Shown here piece after piece: positions 18,596 through 27,135 of a stretch of 34,710 nt of DNA. This DNA comes from JAGVLN01 sp964515755 (GTDB lineage: Bacteria; Pseudomonadota; Alphaproteobacteria; Rickettsiales; JABSSG01): assembly GCA_964515755.1 (NCBI GenBank), contig CAZEVK010000013.1:1-34710 (forward strand), read 5' to 3'. The position numbers and the translations under genes are program-made. Position 1 is the first letter of the stretch. The number at the start of each line of letters is the position of its first letter. The notes below the pieces were generated by a model. That model made no database searches. It was not told the DNA's origin and saw nothing but the letters and a program-made list of their open reading frames with translations.

Positions 18596-18629
18596 TTAGT
18601 AAACCATTATTATTTTATAAGTTGACTAA
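18596..18629. promoter_or_regulatory. BirA operator-like inverted repeat between bioA and bioB
   Basis: TTAGTAAACC at 18596-18605 and AGTTGACTAA at 18620-18629 are inverted copies that match at 8 of 10 positions, with a 14-base spacer. The known proteobacterial BirA site is TTGTAAACC-N14 to N16-GGTTTACAA: the left arm fits at 8 of 9 and the right arm at about 6 of 9. The place, between divergent bioA and bioB, is also that of the E. coli operator. The birA gene in this window encodes the needed DNA-binding domain. Binding is inferred. Confidence 0.72.
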
Positions 18630-18650
18630 ATGAGCAAATTACCATATAGT
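18622..18650 (+). promoter_or_regulatory. Likely sigma70 promoter of bioBFCD, overlapping the operator
   Basis: TTGACT (18622-18627) and TATAGT (18645-18650) are separated by 17 bases, each one mismatch from consensus. The -35 box lies within the right arm of the BirA operator-like repeat, so repressor binding would exclude RNA polymerase. Transcription would start near 18657, giving a leader of about 84 bases before bioB. Confidence 0.65.
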
Positions 18651-18688
18651 TCGCGCATCATCAATATAAATAATCAAATGCTTTATTT

Positions 18689-18717
18689 GTTGGAATTCTT
18701 AGAATAAAAAATCCAAC
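18689..18717 (+). repeat. Short inverted repeat in the bioB leader
   Basis: GTTGGA (18689-18694) and TCCAAC (18712-18717) are perfect inverted copies with a 17-base AT-rich loop that includes a small ATTCTTAGAAT-type palindrome. It would fold in the bioB leader RNA, about 23 bases before the start codon. A role in mRNA stability or start-site access is possible; it is not a known biotin riboswitch. Confidence 0.3.
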
Positions 18718-18740
18718 TCATTAATTGTAGAGAGTTAATT

Positions 18741-19724
18741 ATGGAAATGAAATCGTCATTTATAAGACATAACTGGGAATTAGAAGAGATACTAGATCTA
18801 TTTAATCTACCTTTTAACGATTTGATATTTAAATCTCATAGTATCCATCGTCAGTTTTGGAATCCAAATGAAATACAAATGTGCTCACTTTTTAATATAA
18901 AAACAGGTTCATGCCCAGAGGATTGTAAATATTGTTCTCAATCAGCTTTTTATAATACTGGTTTAAAAAAAGAGCCTTTAATGTCAGTAGAGGTAATTTT
19001 AAAAGATGCAAAGAATGCTAAAGAAAATGGTGCTCAAAGATATTGTATGGGAGCAGCTTGGCGTAACTTGAATGATCGTGATTTACCAACGGTCTGCAAT
19101 ATTATTTCTGAAGTAAAAAAATTAGGTTTACAGACTTGTGGAACATTTGGTATGCTAACTGAGCATCAAGCCGAAGCACTGCAAAAAGCTGGCCTTGAGT
19201 ATTATAATCATAATATAGACACTTCAGAAGATCATTACAAAAATATAATTACTACTAGAACTTTTCAAGATAGATTAGATACGCTTGAAACAGTTCGTAA
19301 CGCTGGAATTAAAGTATGTTGTGGCGGCATATTGGGTTTAGGAGAAACATTAGTTGATAGGGCAAATATGTTGCGTACTCTTGCAAATCTTTCCGAACAT
19401 CCTGAGAGTACGCCAATCAACATGTTATGGCAAGTGCCTGGAACACCTTTACAAGATGCACCTAAAGTCAATACTTTAGAGTTTATACGATCCATAGCTG
19501 TTGCTCGTATTTTATTACCTAAAACGTTTGTTAGGCTATCAGCAGGGCGTGCAACTATAAGCGATGAAGCTCAAGCTATATGCTTTTTTGCTGGAGCTAA
19601 TTCAATTCATATTAGAAAATTACTAACTATTCTTCCCAACCCCACTGTAGATAAAGATACGGAGCTTTTTTCTAAACTAGGTTTAAAGCCATACGAAGAC
19701 AGAGAGTTAGTAACAACAGATTAA
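18741..19724 (+). CDS. bioB: Biotin synthase
   Basis: The 327-residue product is BioB, a radical SAM enzyme that inserts sulfur into dethiobiotin. The [4Fe-4S] motif is C58-P-E-D-C62-K-Y-C65; the second-cluster ligands appear in RYCMGAAWRN, QTCGTFG and KVCCGGILGLGET, with the arginine ligand in FVRLSAGRA. YYNHNIDTS and INMLWQVPGTPL are further family marks. Length is slightly below E. coli BioB (346), with the shortfall at the C-terminus. AGAG seven to ten bases before the ATG is a weak ribosome binding site. It is the first gene of bioBFCD and overlaps bioF by one base (TAATG), so translation is coupled. Confidence 0.98.
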   Translation: MEMKSSFIRHNWELEEILDLFNLPFNDLIFKSHSIHRQFWNPNEIQMCSLFNIKTGSCPEDCKYCSQSAFYNTGLKKEPLMSVEVILKDAKNAKENGAQRYCMGAAWRNLNDRDLPTVCNIISEVKKLGLQTCGTFGMLTEHQAEALQKAGLEYYNHNIDTSEDHYKNIITTRTFQDRLDTLETVRNAGIKVCCGGILGLGETLVDRANMLRTLANLSEHPESTPINMLWQVPGTPLQDAPKVNTLEFIRSIAVARILLPKTFVRLSAGRATISDEAQAICFFAGANSIHIRKLLTILPNPTVDKDTELFSKLGLKPYEDRELVTTD

Positions 19725-20893
19725 TGACTAAACATATGTTGAATTTCGAGGTTCAAAGGAAAATAGAAAATTATTCTATAAATAGCTTACTTCGTAAAAG
19801 AGAAGTAGTCGATCTGCGTGAGGATAATCATATTATTTTTGATAAAGTTGAATGTATTAATTTTTGTAGTAATGACTATTTAGGATTAGCGACTTCAGAA
19901 ACTGTTAAGAAAGCATTTATTGAAGGTGTACAACAATATGGTTTTGGCAGTGGATCTTCAGCATTGATATCTGGTTACTTTACTCCACAAAAGCAACTTG
20001 AAGAAAAATTTGCAGAGTTTTTAAATCGTGATAGAGCAATATATTTTAATTCGGGTTATCTAGCAAATTTGGGCGTAATTTCAGCCCTAAATGGCCGTAA
20101 TAATATTATTATTTCAGACAAGCTTTGTCATGCTTCTATTTTGGATGGAATCAGTTTATCTAAGGCAAAACATTATCGATATCATCATAATAATGTGACT
20201 CATCTTGAAAAAATGCTTCAGTCGTTAAATGGTGGTACAATTATTACAGAAGGTGTTTTTAGCATGGAAGGAGATATTTCTCCAATTGATAAAATTTCCA
20301 AAATTGCTGATCAGAATAAATCTAGTTTAATTGTCGATGATGCTCATGGAGTGGGTGTACTTGGTCAAAATGGTGGTGGTATATGTGAATATTATCAACT
20401 TTCACAAAAAGACGTGGCTTGTTTAGTTACCCCTTTAGGTAAGGCTTTTGGTGCTATAGGGGGAGTTGTTTCCGGCACTAAAGAGCTCATAGAAGCGATA
20501 TTACAACTAGCGCGTACTTATATTTATACAACAGCATTACCACCAGCTATAGCAGTTGCAGCAATGCAGTCATTAAAAATTGTACAGCAAGAAAGTTGGC
20601 GACGTGATCGATTAAATAATCTAATTAAATATTTTATTGAGCAAGCAAGTCAGCGTGAATTACAGCTTGTTTCTAATAATCATACCCCTATCAAATCAAT
20701 TCTGATTGGTAGTAATTTAAAAGTTCAACAAATACAGCAAAAACTACTACAAAAAGGTTTTTATATTTCTTGTATTCGTCCACCGACTGTTCCTGTGGGC
20801 ACAGCACGTATTCGTATTACTATTAATTGTAATCATCAAGAACAAGAGATAGAACGGTTACTTGACCATATTACTTATTATTTTAAGGATTAA
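19724..20893 (+). CDS. bioF: 8-amino-7-oxononanoate synthase (KAPA synthase)
   Basis: The 389-residue product is BioF: NFCSNDYLGLA near residues 46-56, YGFGSGSSALISGY, the PLP-stacking DKLCHASILDG, IVDDAHGVGVLG near residue 203 and Schiff-base K240 in TPLGKAFGAIGG. It joins pimeloyl-ACP (or -CoA) with alanine. Length equals the family's. Its ATG shares one base with the bioB stop, and bioC begins one base after its stop. All catalytic residues I can check are present, so the enzyme is probably active. Confidence 0.98.
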   Translation: MTKHMLNFEVQRKIENYSINSLLRKREVVDLREDNHIIFDKVECINFCSNDYLGLATSETVKKAFIEGVQQYGFGSGSSALISGYFTPQKQLEEKFAEFLNRDRAIYFNSGYLANLGVISALNGRNNIIISDKLCHASILDGISLSKAKHYRYHHNNVTHLEKMLQSLNGGTIITEGVFSMEGDISPIDKISKIADQNKSSLIVDDAHGVGVLGQNGGGICEYYQLSQKDVACLVTPLGKAFGAIGGVVSGTKELIEAILQLARTYIYTTALPPAIAVAAMQSLKIVQQESWRRDRLNNLIKYFIEQASQRELQLVSNNHTPIKSILIGSNLKVQQIQQKLLQKGFYISCIRPPTVPVGTARIRITINCNHQEQEIERLLDHITYYFKD

Positions 20894-20894
20894 T

Positions 20895-21662
20895 ATGCAT
20901 CAGGATTTGTTAAAAAACAAAATTAGATTGTCATTTAATAGAGCATATAATACCTATGATAATTGTTGTATGTTACAAAGTTCTATATGCGAAAAGCTTA
21001 TTATACAATTAAAGCAATATATCTCTAATGCTAGCTCAATAGTTGATTTAGGTTGTGGTACTGGAAACAGCACTAAACTACTTATCGATAATTTTGCACA
21101 TAAAAAAATTTATGCTGTGGATATAGCTGATAAATTATTAGCTAAAGCTAAGTATAAATTAGCACAGTATGAGGTTAATATTTTGCTTGCAGATTTTGAA
21201 CGAATTCTTTTTAAAAGTCACTCAATAAAACTAGCATTTTCTAATATGTCTTTGCAGTGGAGTATTAATTTTATAAAAACCTTAGAAACATTATATAGAC
21301 AATTGGTAGATGATGGTATTTTAGCTTTTTCTATGCCAATGAATGATACGTTTTTTGAGTTAAAAGATAACTATAGAAACACATTTTATACTCCTGCTGA
21401 AATTTCGTCGATGTTAGTAAATAGTGGTTTTAAAATTATCTTTTTTTCCGATCAATTTTATAAATTACCTTTTGAATTACCTGGTATTGCTCTTCGATCA
21501 ATAAAAATGGTTGGCGCAAATTGTCTTTTTAGCAAAAATTTTAACAATGGCTTAGCTAGTAAAACAAAGTTAAATAAAATATTTAAAAATGAAGATAATT
21601 ATTCTTTAACCTATCATATTGGTTTTTTTATAGTAAAAAAAAATTCAAAAAATGTCACTTAA
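20895..21662 (+). CDS. bioC: Malonyl-ACP O-methyltransferase
   Basis: The 255-residue product has the BioC opening (a helix with RLSFNRAYNTYD, where the family has R-x-F-x-x-A-x-x-Y-D), SAM-binding motif I VDLGCGTGNST near residue 50, AVDIADKLLAKAK, and the family's FSNMSLQWSINF segment. It methylates malonyl-ACP so that fatty-acid synthesis can build the pimeloyl chain. I place the start at ATG 20895, right after the bioF stop and behind AAGGA at 20885-20889; an upstream in-frame ATG at 20862 would overlap bioF and has no family support. The 3' end overlaps bioD by 11 bases. No BioH esterase, which must later remove the methyl group, is encoded here. Confidence 0.94.
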   Translation: MHQDLLKNKIRLSFNRAYNTYDNCCMLQSSICEKLIIQLKQYISNASSIVDLGCGTGNSTKLLIDNFAHKKIYAVDIADKLLAKAKYKLAQYEVNILLADFERILFKSHSIKLAFSNMSLQWSINFIKTLETLYRQLVDDGILAFSMPMNDTFFELKDNYRNTFYTPAEISSMLVNSGFKIIFFSDQFYKLPFELPGIALRSIKMVGANCLFSKNFNNGLASKTKLNKIFKNEDNYSLTYHIGFFIVKKNSKNVT

Positions 21663-22326
21663 ATTATTCATTACTGGAACTGATACTGATGCAGGGAAAA
21701 CTTATATTAGCGTAGGTTTATTAAATGGTTTGAACAAGTATGGTTACGTTACGCTTGGTCTGAAACCTATAGCTAGTGGTTGTGGTTTAATTGATGGTGA
21801 ACTTTACAACGGTGATGCTTTAGCCTTACAAAAAGCTTCTTCACTAAAATTAGAGTATAATCAGATTAATCCCTATAGATTTAAAGATCCTATTGCCCCA
21901 CACATAGCTGCTAAAAGTCTAGGTATGGGATTAACAAAAGAGACTATAGTAGAAAAACTAAATAATACTTTTTCAAATCCTGCAGATATTTACATCATAG
22001 AAGGAGCAGGGGGATGGGCAGTGCCATTAAATGAGAATGAGTTAATATTAGATATAGTTTCATTAATTGATGCTAAGGTTATAATGGTTGTCGCTATAAA
22101 GCTTGGTTGTATAAATCATGCAATTTTGACGGCAGAGTTTATCAAAAATTCTGGAGTGAATTTAGTAGGTTGGGTAGCAAACATTATATATCCCGATATG
22201 ATTAAGCTTAATGAAAATATTATTGCTTTAAAACAATGGATTAATAGTCCATGCTTAGGCATTGTACCGTTTAATGGCTTGCCTGAAGATTATATTGAAT
22301 TTGAAAAAATTATAAACCTGCTTTGA
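21652..22326 (+). CDS. bioD: Dethiobiotin synthetase
   Basis: The 224-residue product has the P-loop GTDTDAGKT at residues 8-16, followed by GLKPIASGC, NPYRFKDPIAPHIAA (substrate-binding segment), EGAGGWAVPLNE near residue 117 and LGCINHAILTAEFI. It closes the ureido ring of dethiobiotin from DAPA, CO2 and ATP. Length is that of E. coli BioD. Its start lies inside the end of bioC. Its 3' end overlaps the 3' end of birA on the other strand by 17 bases, so the two transcripts converge and may interfere. Confidence 0.97.
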   Translation: MSLKLFITGTDTDAGKTYISVGLLNGLNKYGYVTLGLKPIASGCGLIDGELYNGDALALQKASSLKLEYNQINPYRFKDPIAPHIAAKSLGMGLTKETIVEKLNNTFSNPADIYIIEGAGGWAVPLNENELILDIVSLIDAKVIMVVAIKLGCINHAILTAEFIKNSGVNLVGWVANIIYPDMIKLNENIIALKQWINSPCLGIVPFNGLPEDYIEFEKIINLL

Positions 22327-23284
22327 TTATACTTGCATCTCCTGATGAGAATGACATAACTTTACCATTTTCAGTTGTTATAAGTAAGTGACCATGATTA
22401 TTAATTCCTGACACTTTGCCGGTATATGTTAAGTCTCCAGTTTTTAGTGAAACTACTTTATTTAATAATCCATCATTTTCTCTCCATTCGTTTAAAAAAT
22501 CTTCAAATCCATGGGTTTCAAATCTTTTTATATAATTAATTAGATTATCAAGCAGTTTGGAGCATAAAATATTCCGATCAATATATTGATTACTAATTTT
22601 GCTAATTGAAGTCCAAGGTTGTGATATTTGCTTAATGTCTCTAGTTAAATTAACATTAATACCAACACCTATAATTGCGTAGCAAAATCCATTACTTTCA
22701 GCTTGTATTTCAATTAAGTTGCCGGCTAGTTTTTTGTCTTGCCAAATAATATCATTTGGCCATTTAACATTTACTGGAGTTTCAAATTTATATAAATCAT
22801 TGATTGTTTTGCAAAGACTTAAACCTACTACTAAGCTTAACCCTGATAACTCATCTTTAGCAAGTGGGTATAACAATGACATATAAATATTTAGTCCAAA
22901 TGGCGAATACCAACTGCGTTGTAAACGTCCTTTACCATGAGACATATGCTCTGCTATGCAGACTTTTATTTTGTGATCTTTTGTTGCTTGTCCAAGATAG
23001 TCATTTGTAGAGTCAATAGTTTCAAAGCACTCTAAATCAATGTTTTTATTATGCACTTCTTGTTTTATCTTTTCTTCGTCAAGCAATAACAAAGGCTTGG
23101 TTAAGGCATAGCCTTTTCCTTTAACTGACTGCACTTGAATGCCATATTCTTCAAGTTTTTTTATCGCTTTCCAAACACCAGCTCGGGTTATATTTAATTT
23201 TTTACCAATAGAAGTCCCGTCATGAAATTTCTCATCGCTGAGAAGCAGGGCTGTTTGATAGAAATTTGTTTTTAATTTTTTCAT
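22310..23284 (-). CDS. birA: Bifunctional biotin--protein ligase / biotin operon repressor
   Basis: From the ATG at 23284 the product has 324 residues, close to E. coli BirA (321). Residues 5-62 form a winged helix-turn-helix (TALLLSDEKFHDGTSIGKKL, then NITRAGVWKAIKKLEEYG and a KGKGYAL wing). The ligase domain follows with TNDYLG, the biotinyl-AMP loop GKGRLQRSW (117-125, keeping the arginine equivalent to E. coli R118), VKWPNDI and KLAGNLIE, and a C-terminal SH3-like domain. It attaches biotin to carrier proteins and, with the operator before bioB, should repress the operon. A longer form from 23341 is open, but its 19 extra residues are not family-like. The full domain set argues against a ligase-only enzyme. 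Confidence 0.94.
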   Translation of the reverse strand: MKKLKTNFYQTALLLSDEKFHDGTSIGKKLNITRAGVWKAIKKLEEYGIQVQSVKGKGYALTKPLLLLDEEKIKQEVHNKNIDLECFETIDSTNDYLGQATKDHKIKVCIAEHMSHGKGRLQRSWYSPFGLNIYMSLLYPLAKDELSGLSLVVGLSLCKTINDLYKFETPVNVKWPNDIIWQDKKLAGNLIEIQAESNGFCYAIIGVGINVNLTRDIKQISQPWTSISKISNQYIDRNILCSKLLDNLINYIKRFETHGFEDFLNEWRENDGLLNKVVSLKTGDLTYTGKVSGINNHGHLLITTENGKVMSFSSGDASIIKAGL

Positions 23285-23383
23285 AATTTTATTAAATCTA
23301 ATCCTGTAGTTTGCCGATTTATTAAATGATCCTACTTTCATTTTTTAGTTTTTTGTATTATAACAATAATAACAAAAAAGAAT

Positions 23384-24190
23384 ATGGTTACAAGTAACAT
23401 GCAAGAAAATCAAATAGTTATAACAACATTTTATAAATTCATTGATCTTCCTAATTTTGAACTTATTAAAGAGCCTTTGCGTATTTTTTGCGTTAAAAAA
23501 AATCTCAAGGGAACTATTTTGCTTGCAAGTGAAGGTATAAATGCCACAATTTCTGGTCTTAGAGAAGATATAGATTCTTTTTATCAAGAGCTAAAAAATC
23601 AATACGATATTGTTCTAACTAATATAAAAGAAAGTTTTGCTGGAAAGAGACCTTTTTATAAAATGAAAGTGAGACTTAAGAAAGAAATTGTAACATTAGG
23701 AGTACCAGGGGTTGATGGCACTAATTCTGGACGTTATGTTAAAGCTGAAGAGTGGGATGATTTTATTGCTGGTAGTGATGTGATTCTAATTGATACAAGA
23801 AATAAATATGAAATAAATCTTGGCTCTTTTAAAGGTGCTGTAAATCCAATGATTGAGCATTTTAGAGACTTTCCTAAATGGTTTGATGATAATATAGATC
23901 AATTTAAAGGAAAGAAAGTTGCCATGTTTTGTACAGGTGGTGTTAGATGTGAGAAATCAACTTCGTTTGCAAAATTTAGAGGAATTAACGATGTTTATCA
24001 TCTTGATGGCGGGATACTTGGTTATTTAGAAAAAAATACTGATAAAGTAAAATCGTGGTATGGGGATTGTTTTGTATTTGATGATCGAGTTGCAGTAGAT
24101 GCCAAAATTAATCCAAGTCCTGCGGTAACTTGTTGCTTGACCAAAGATGGTGACGAATATGTACGTATCACAAGAAAAAATCTAGAATAA
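23384..24190 (+). CDS. trhO: tRNA uridine(34) hydroxylase, rhodanese family (TrhO/YceA, UPF0176)
   Basis: The 268-residue product has an N-terminal ferredoxin-like domain (about 10-105, with LKGTILLASEGINATISG) and a rhodanese domain with active-site C183 in MFCTGGVRCEKS, then YHLDGGILGYLE. TrhO hydroxylates U34 of certain tRNAs using prephenate-independent, oxygen-dependent chemistry; the closely related form occurs across Rickettsia. The usual C-terminal cysteine-rich tail is shortened (VTCCLTKDGDEY). It may start at M1 (23384) or M6 (23399). It is divergent from birA with only about 100 bases between them if birA starts at 23284. Confidence 0.93.
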   Translation: MVTSNMQENQIVITTFYKFIDLPNFELIKEPLRIFCVKKNLKGTILLASEGINATISGLREDIDSFYQELKNQYDIVLTNIKESFAGKRPFYKMKVRLKKEIVTLGVPGVDGTNSGRYVKAEEWDDFIAGSDVILIDTRNKYEINLGSFKGAVNPMIEHFRDFPKWFDDNIDQFKGKKVAMFCTGGVRCEKSTSFAKFRGINDVYHLDGGILGYLEKNTDKVKSWYGDCFVFDDRVAVDAKINPSPAVTCCLTKDGDEYVRITRKNLE

Positions 24191-24252
24191 AAATTATTTA
24201 TAAATGATTTTCACTTTAATTTTATTTTAGATTGATAGTAGCGCATAGTTAA

Positions 24253-24477
24253 TTAATCTAATAATTCTGGTCTAAAGGTTTTAACTATTTTAATAACGCA
24301 TTGATTCATACTTTCACCGTTATTCCTGCATTTTTGTACATAGCGAATAATTTCGCTATAACTAGTCTCACATTCAAAAGCTACATTATTTAGTATTTGT
24401 ACTGTTAGAAATGGTTCTGGTTCAGATAAAAGTTTGACTAGAGTTACGGGCTTAACTTTATCAATAGAGTCTGACAT
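24253..24477 (-). CDS. Small conserved-looking protein of unknown function
   Basis: The 74-residue product is not one I can name with confidence; small proteins of this size and style occur in Rickettsia as uncharacterised families. It has a compact mix of strands and helices (LLSEPEPFLTVQILNNVAFECETSY as separate elements) and three cysteines (in FECET, QKCRN and NQCVI). There is no signal or membrane segment. The ATG at 24477 is not preceded by a clear ribosome binding site. It is convergent with trhO, and it has a 319-base gap on its far side before the Hsp70-like gene. Confidence 0.55.
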   Translation of the reverse strand: MSDSIDKVKPVTLVKLLSEPEPFLTVQILNNVAFECETSYSEIIRYVQKCRNNGESMNQCVIKIVKTFRPELLD

Positions 24478-24796
24478 TTTTTGTATATAATTTTAATTTT
24501 AGCATTTTAATTCATAGTTTAAAATGTTTCTAAAGTAAACAACTATTACGATCAAGGTATATTAAATACAAGGCTTGTATTTAAAAAATATATAAAATAA
24601 TATATGTTTTTGATGAACAAGTACATTAAGTTATACGTTTGTAAAATCTAATAAATGCTGAGATTTTTATACTTAGTTTTCGATAGCTTTATAATATACT
24701 ATCAAAGATTATTAATATCTAGAAAGCAGCATATATTCTTGACATAGAAATCTGTATAAGATACTACTTTCTTCTGCAATTTAAAGTTGATTAGAA
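24478..24796. other. Gene-free stretch between the small unknown gene and the Hsp70-like gene
   Basis: I see no gene here on either strand. A TTGACA box at 24739-24744 points toward the Hsp70-like gene and has GATACT 15 bases later, a possible but poorly spaced promoter. No sigma32-type -10 box is evident. Confidence 0.4.
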
Positions 24797-26062
24797 ATGT
24801 TACTTGATCATAAAAAACATTTTGGAATTGATTTTGGCACATCGAATTCAACAGTAGGAATTTTCGATGGTACAAGTGCCTCTCTAGTTCCACTAGAATT
24901 AAACTCATTTACCATACCCAGTGCAGTATTTTATAACTCATATAATATAAGTCCAGTCTTTGGAAGAGCAGCAATTGATGAATATTTAAGTGGAGCAGAT
25001 GGCAGGTTAATGCGGTCTTTGAAAAGCATACTTGGAACTTCTCTAATTGGAGAAACTACAAAAATTGGTGAAATCAACTTATCCTTTAAAACTGTAATTG
25101 GTAATTTTATCCGTGCATTAAAATTATGTACAGAAGAGTACGTGAAAAAAGAAATTGAAACTATTGTACTTGGTCGTCCGGTTAGATTTGTAGATGATAA
25201 TGATACAGCTGACCTAAGGGCACAGCAGCAATTAGAATCAATCGCTCGTGCTCAAGGCTTTAAAGATATTGTATTTCAATACGAACCTGTGGCTGCTGCC
25301 CTTCAATATGAGCAAAGTATAAATAAAGAAGAAATTGCTTTAGTAATTGATATTGGTGGAGGAACTTCTGATTTTACAATCATAAAATTATCTCCTATCA
25401 AAAAAAACTCAGATAGCCGTATTTCAGATATTTTAGCTAACAGTGGTATTCATATTGGCGGAACAGATTTTGATCGATTATTTAGCTTTAATGACGTGAT
25501 GCCACATTTTGGACGTAATAGTTTTTTGCGCCCTAAAAATCTAACTGTTCCAAACCATTTATTTATTGATCTTGCTACATGGCACCGTATAAACATGCTT
25601 TATAGTTTAAAAACAGAAAAGCTTATTGAGGAAATTTATCGTAATTCATTATCACCAAAATCCATCTTTAGATTAGTTAGCATAATCAAAAAACATAAAG
25701 GCCATAATTTAGCAATTGGTGTAGAAAAAGCAAAAATTGAGCTTACTGAAAATACCAGTACTGTACTTGACTTATCATTTATTGAACAAGGTGATTACCT
25801 AACATTATCATTGTCACAGTTAAATAATTCTATCAACAGCAGTGTGGAACAACTTGAAGATAAAATTAAAGAGACAATAGAAGATGCAAGAATCAAAAGA
25901 GATAATATTGATACTATATTCCTAACAGGTGGTTCAACTTCTCTGTATTTAATTAGAGAAATGCTTAACAATTTATTTCCTAGTACAAAAATTGTCACTG
26001 GCGATTTGTTTGGCAGTGTAGGGCTAGGTTTGGCAATCGAAGCACATAGACAGTTTGGTTAG
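24797..26062 (+). CDS. YegD-like Hsp70 family protein lacking a substrate-binding domain
   Basis: The 421-residue product is the ATPase half of an Hsp70. It has phosphate-1 motif GIDFGTSNSTVGIFDG near residues 11-26, connect/phosphate-2 motif VIDIGGGTSDFTI near residue 187 and adenosine motif FLTGGSTSLYLIREML near 375. After this the protein ends, so there is no DnaK-type peptide-binding domain or lid. E. coli YegD (450 residues) has the same layout; its job is not well known. An insertion at about 225-300 (FGRNSFLRPKNL onward) also matches YegD. It stands alone with non-coding DNA on both sides. Confidence 0.9.
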   Translation: MLLDHKKHFGIDFGTSNSTVGIFDGTSASLVPLELNSFTIPSAVFYNSYNISPVFGRAAIDEYLSGADGRLMRSLKSILGTSLIGETTKIGEINLSFKTVIGNFIRALKLCTEEYVKKEIETIVLGRPVRFVDDNDTADLRAQQQLESIARAQGFKDIVFQYEPVAAALQYEQSINKEEIALVIDIGGGTSDFTIIKLSPIKKNSDSRISDILANSGIHIGGTDFDRLFSFNDVMPHFGRNSFLRPKNLTVPNHLFIDLATWHRINMLYSLKTEKLIEEIYRNSLSPKSIFRLVSIIKKHKGHNLAIGVEKAKIELTENTSTVLDLSFIEQGDYLTLSLSQLNNSINSSVEQLEDKIKETIEDARIKRDNIDTIFLTGGSTSLYLIREMLNNLFPSTKIVTGDLFGSVGLGLAIEAHRQFG

Positions 26063-26277
26063 TGTGTTTATCTTGAAGTTAGTAAAATTAATTAAGAGGT
26101 AAATGCTCTATTTAAGTCAAATAATATGACTGTATTTAACTAAAATCATAATTTTAGTTTAAAGAAAAGGGTTAAATATTAACTTTGCAAAAAATTACTA
26201 ATTATTAATAATAAATCTTTGACTATTTAAAATATACATGCTCAAATCATATTAAATTTAGTTTGAGGAAACAGACT

Positions 26278-27127
26278 ATGATTGATTTTTCTGCACGTTG
26301 TATATTATTTACACCAGCTAATCGTCCTGAACGCTTTGAAAAAGCAAAACTTACTGGAGCTGATGGTTTTGTAATAGATTTAGAAGATGCAATAACTTTA
26401 GCAGAAAAAGACTCTGCAAGAGAAATAGCAATAAATTATTTTAAGGATAATCGATCAATTCCAAAAGATCCTTTTTTAAGATAGTTTGCGTATTAACTCC
26501 TTGAAAACACATGCAGGATTTAAAGATTTAGTTATGCTGTGTGATACAGGAGTGCGTCCGGATGTCATTGTATTGCCAAAAACTGAAAGTGCGGAAGAGA
26601 TTAATATTTTAAATCAACAATTAACACCAAATCTAATACCTATTATTGCGTTAATTGAAACTGCTAAAGGTATAAGTCAATCGGAACATATTGCAAAAGC
26701 ACCAAACGTATGTGGAATAGTATTTGGCGGAGGTGATTTGGCCGCAGATTTAGGAGCAACAATGGATTGGGAGCCTATGTATGCTCCACGAGCTCAGATA
26801 GTAAGGGCAGCAGCAATAGCTGGTATTGCAGCAATAGATGTGCTTTATTTAAACTTACATGACTTGAATAATTCAGCAATAATGGATGAAACTAAGCGAG
26901 TAAAAGCAATGGGGTTCGCTAGCAAGTTCGCAATTCATCCTAAGCATATAAAACCTATATTAGACGTGTTTACACCAACTCAGGAAGAAATCGAAAAAGC
27001 TAAAAAGTTAGTTTCCGCTTTTTCAAATGCACACGGTAATGTTTGTGAAGTAGATGGCAAAATGGTTGACGTACCTATTTTCCGTTCGGCACAAAGAATT
27101 CTAAAATCAGCAAAAATTTCAATATAA
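26278..27127 (+). pseudogene. CitE-family CoA-ester lyase (citramalyl-CoA lyase-like), one frameshift
   Basis: The sequence encodes a HpcH/HpaI-CitE family lyase: CILFTPANRPERFEKA, GADGFVIDLEDAI at the metal site, then RINSLKTHAG, IALIETAKGI, FGGGDLAADLGA and FASKFAIHPKHI. The frame is lost at 26478-26484, where TAG stops the first part; removing one base there rejoins the frames, and the whole span then makes 282 codons, normal for the family. AGGA eight bases before ATG 26278 sets the start. Members split malyl-CoA, citramalyl-CoA or citryl groups; the neighbours point to citramalyl-CoA (inference). It is first in a tight operon, with 8 bases to the hydratase gene. Sequencing error is an alternative to true inactivation. 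Confidence 0.88.
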
Positions 27128-27135
27128 AGGTATAT

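Noticed and set aside
18657..18740. Riboswitch in the bioB leader
   Set aside because: Only a six-base stem is visible and no biotin riboswitch class is known to me; BirA control explains the region better.
20862..20894. Upstream start for bioC inside bioF
   Set aside because: ATG 20895 follows an AAGGA site and gives the normal BioC opening; the extra residues are bioF read in another frame.
23285..23341. Upstream start for birA
   Set aside because: The 19 extra residues have no counterpart in BirA, and the shorter form has the usual length.
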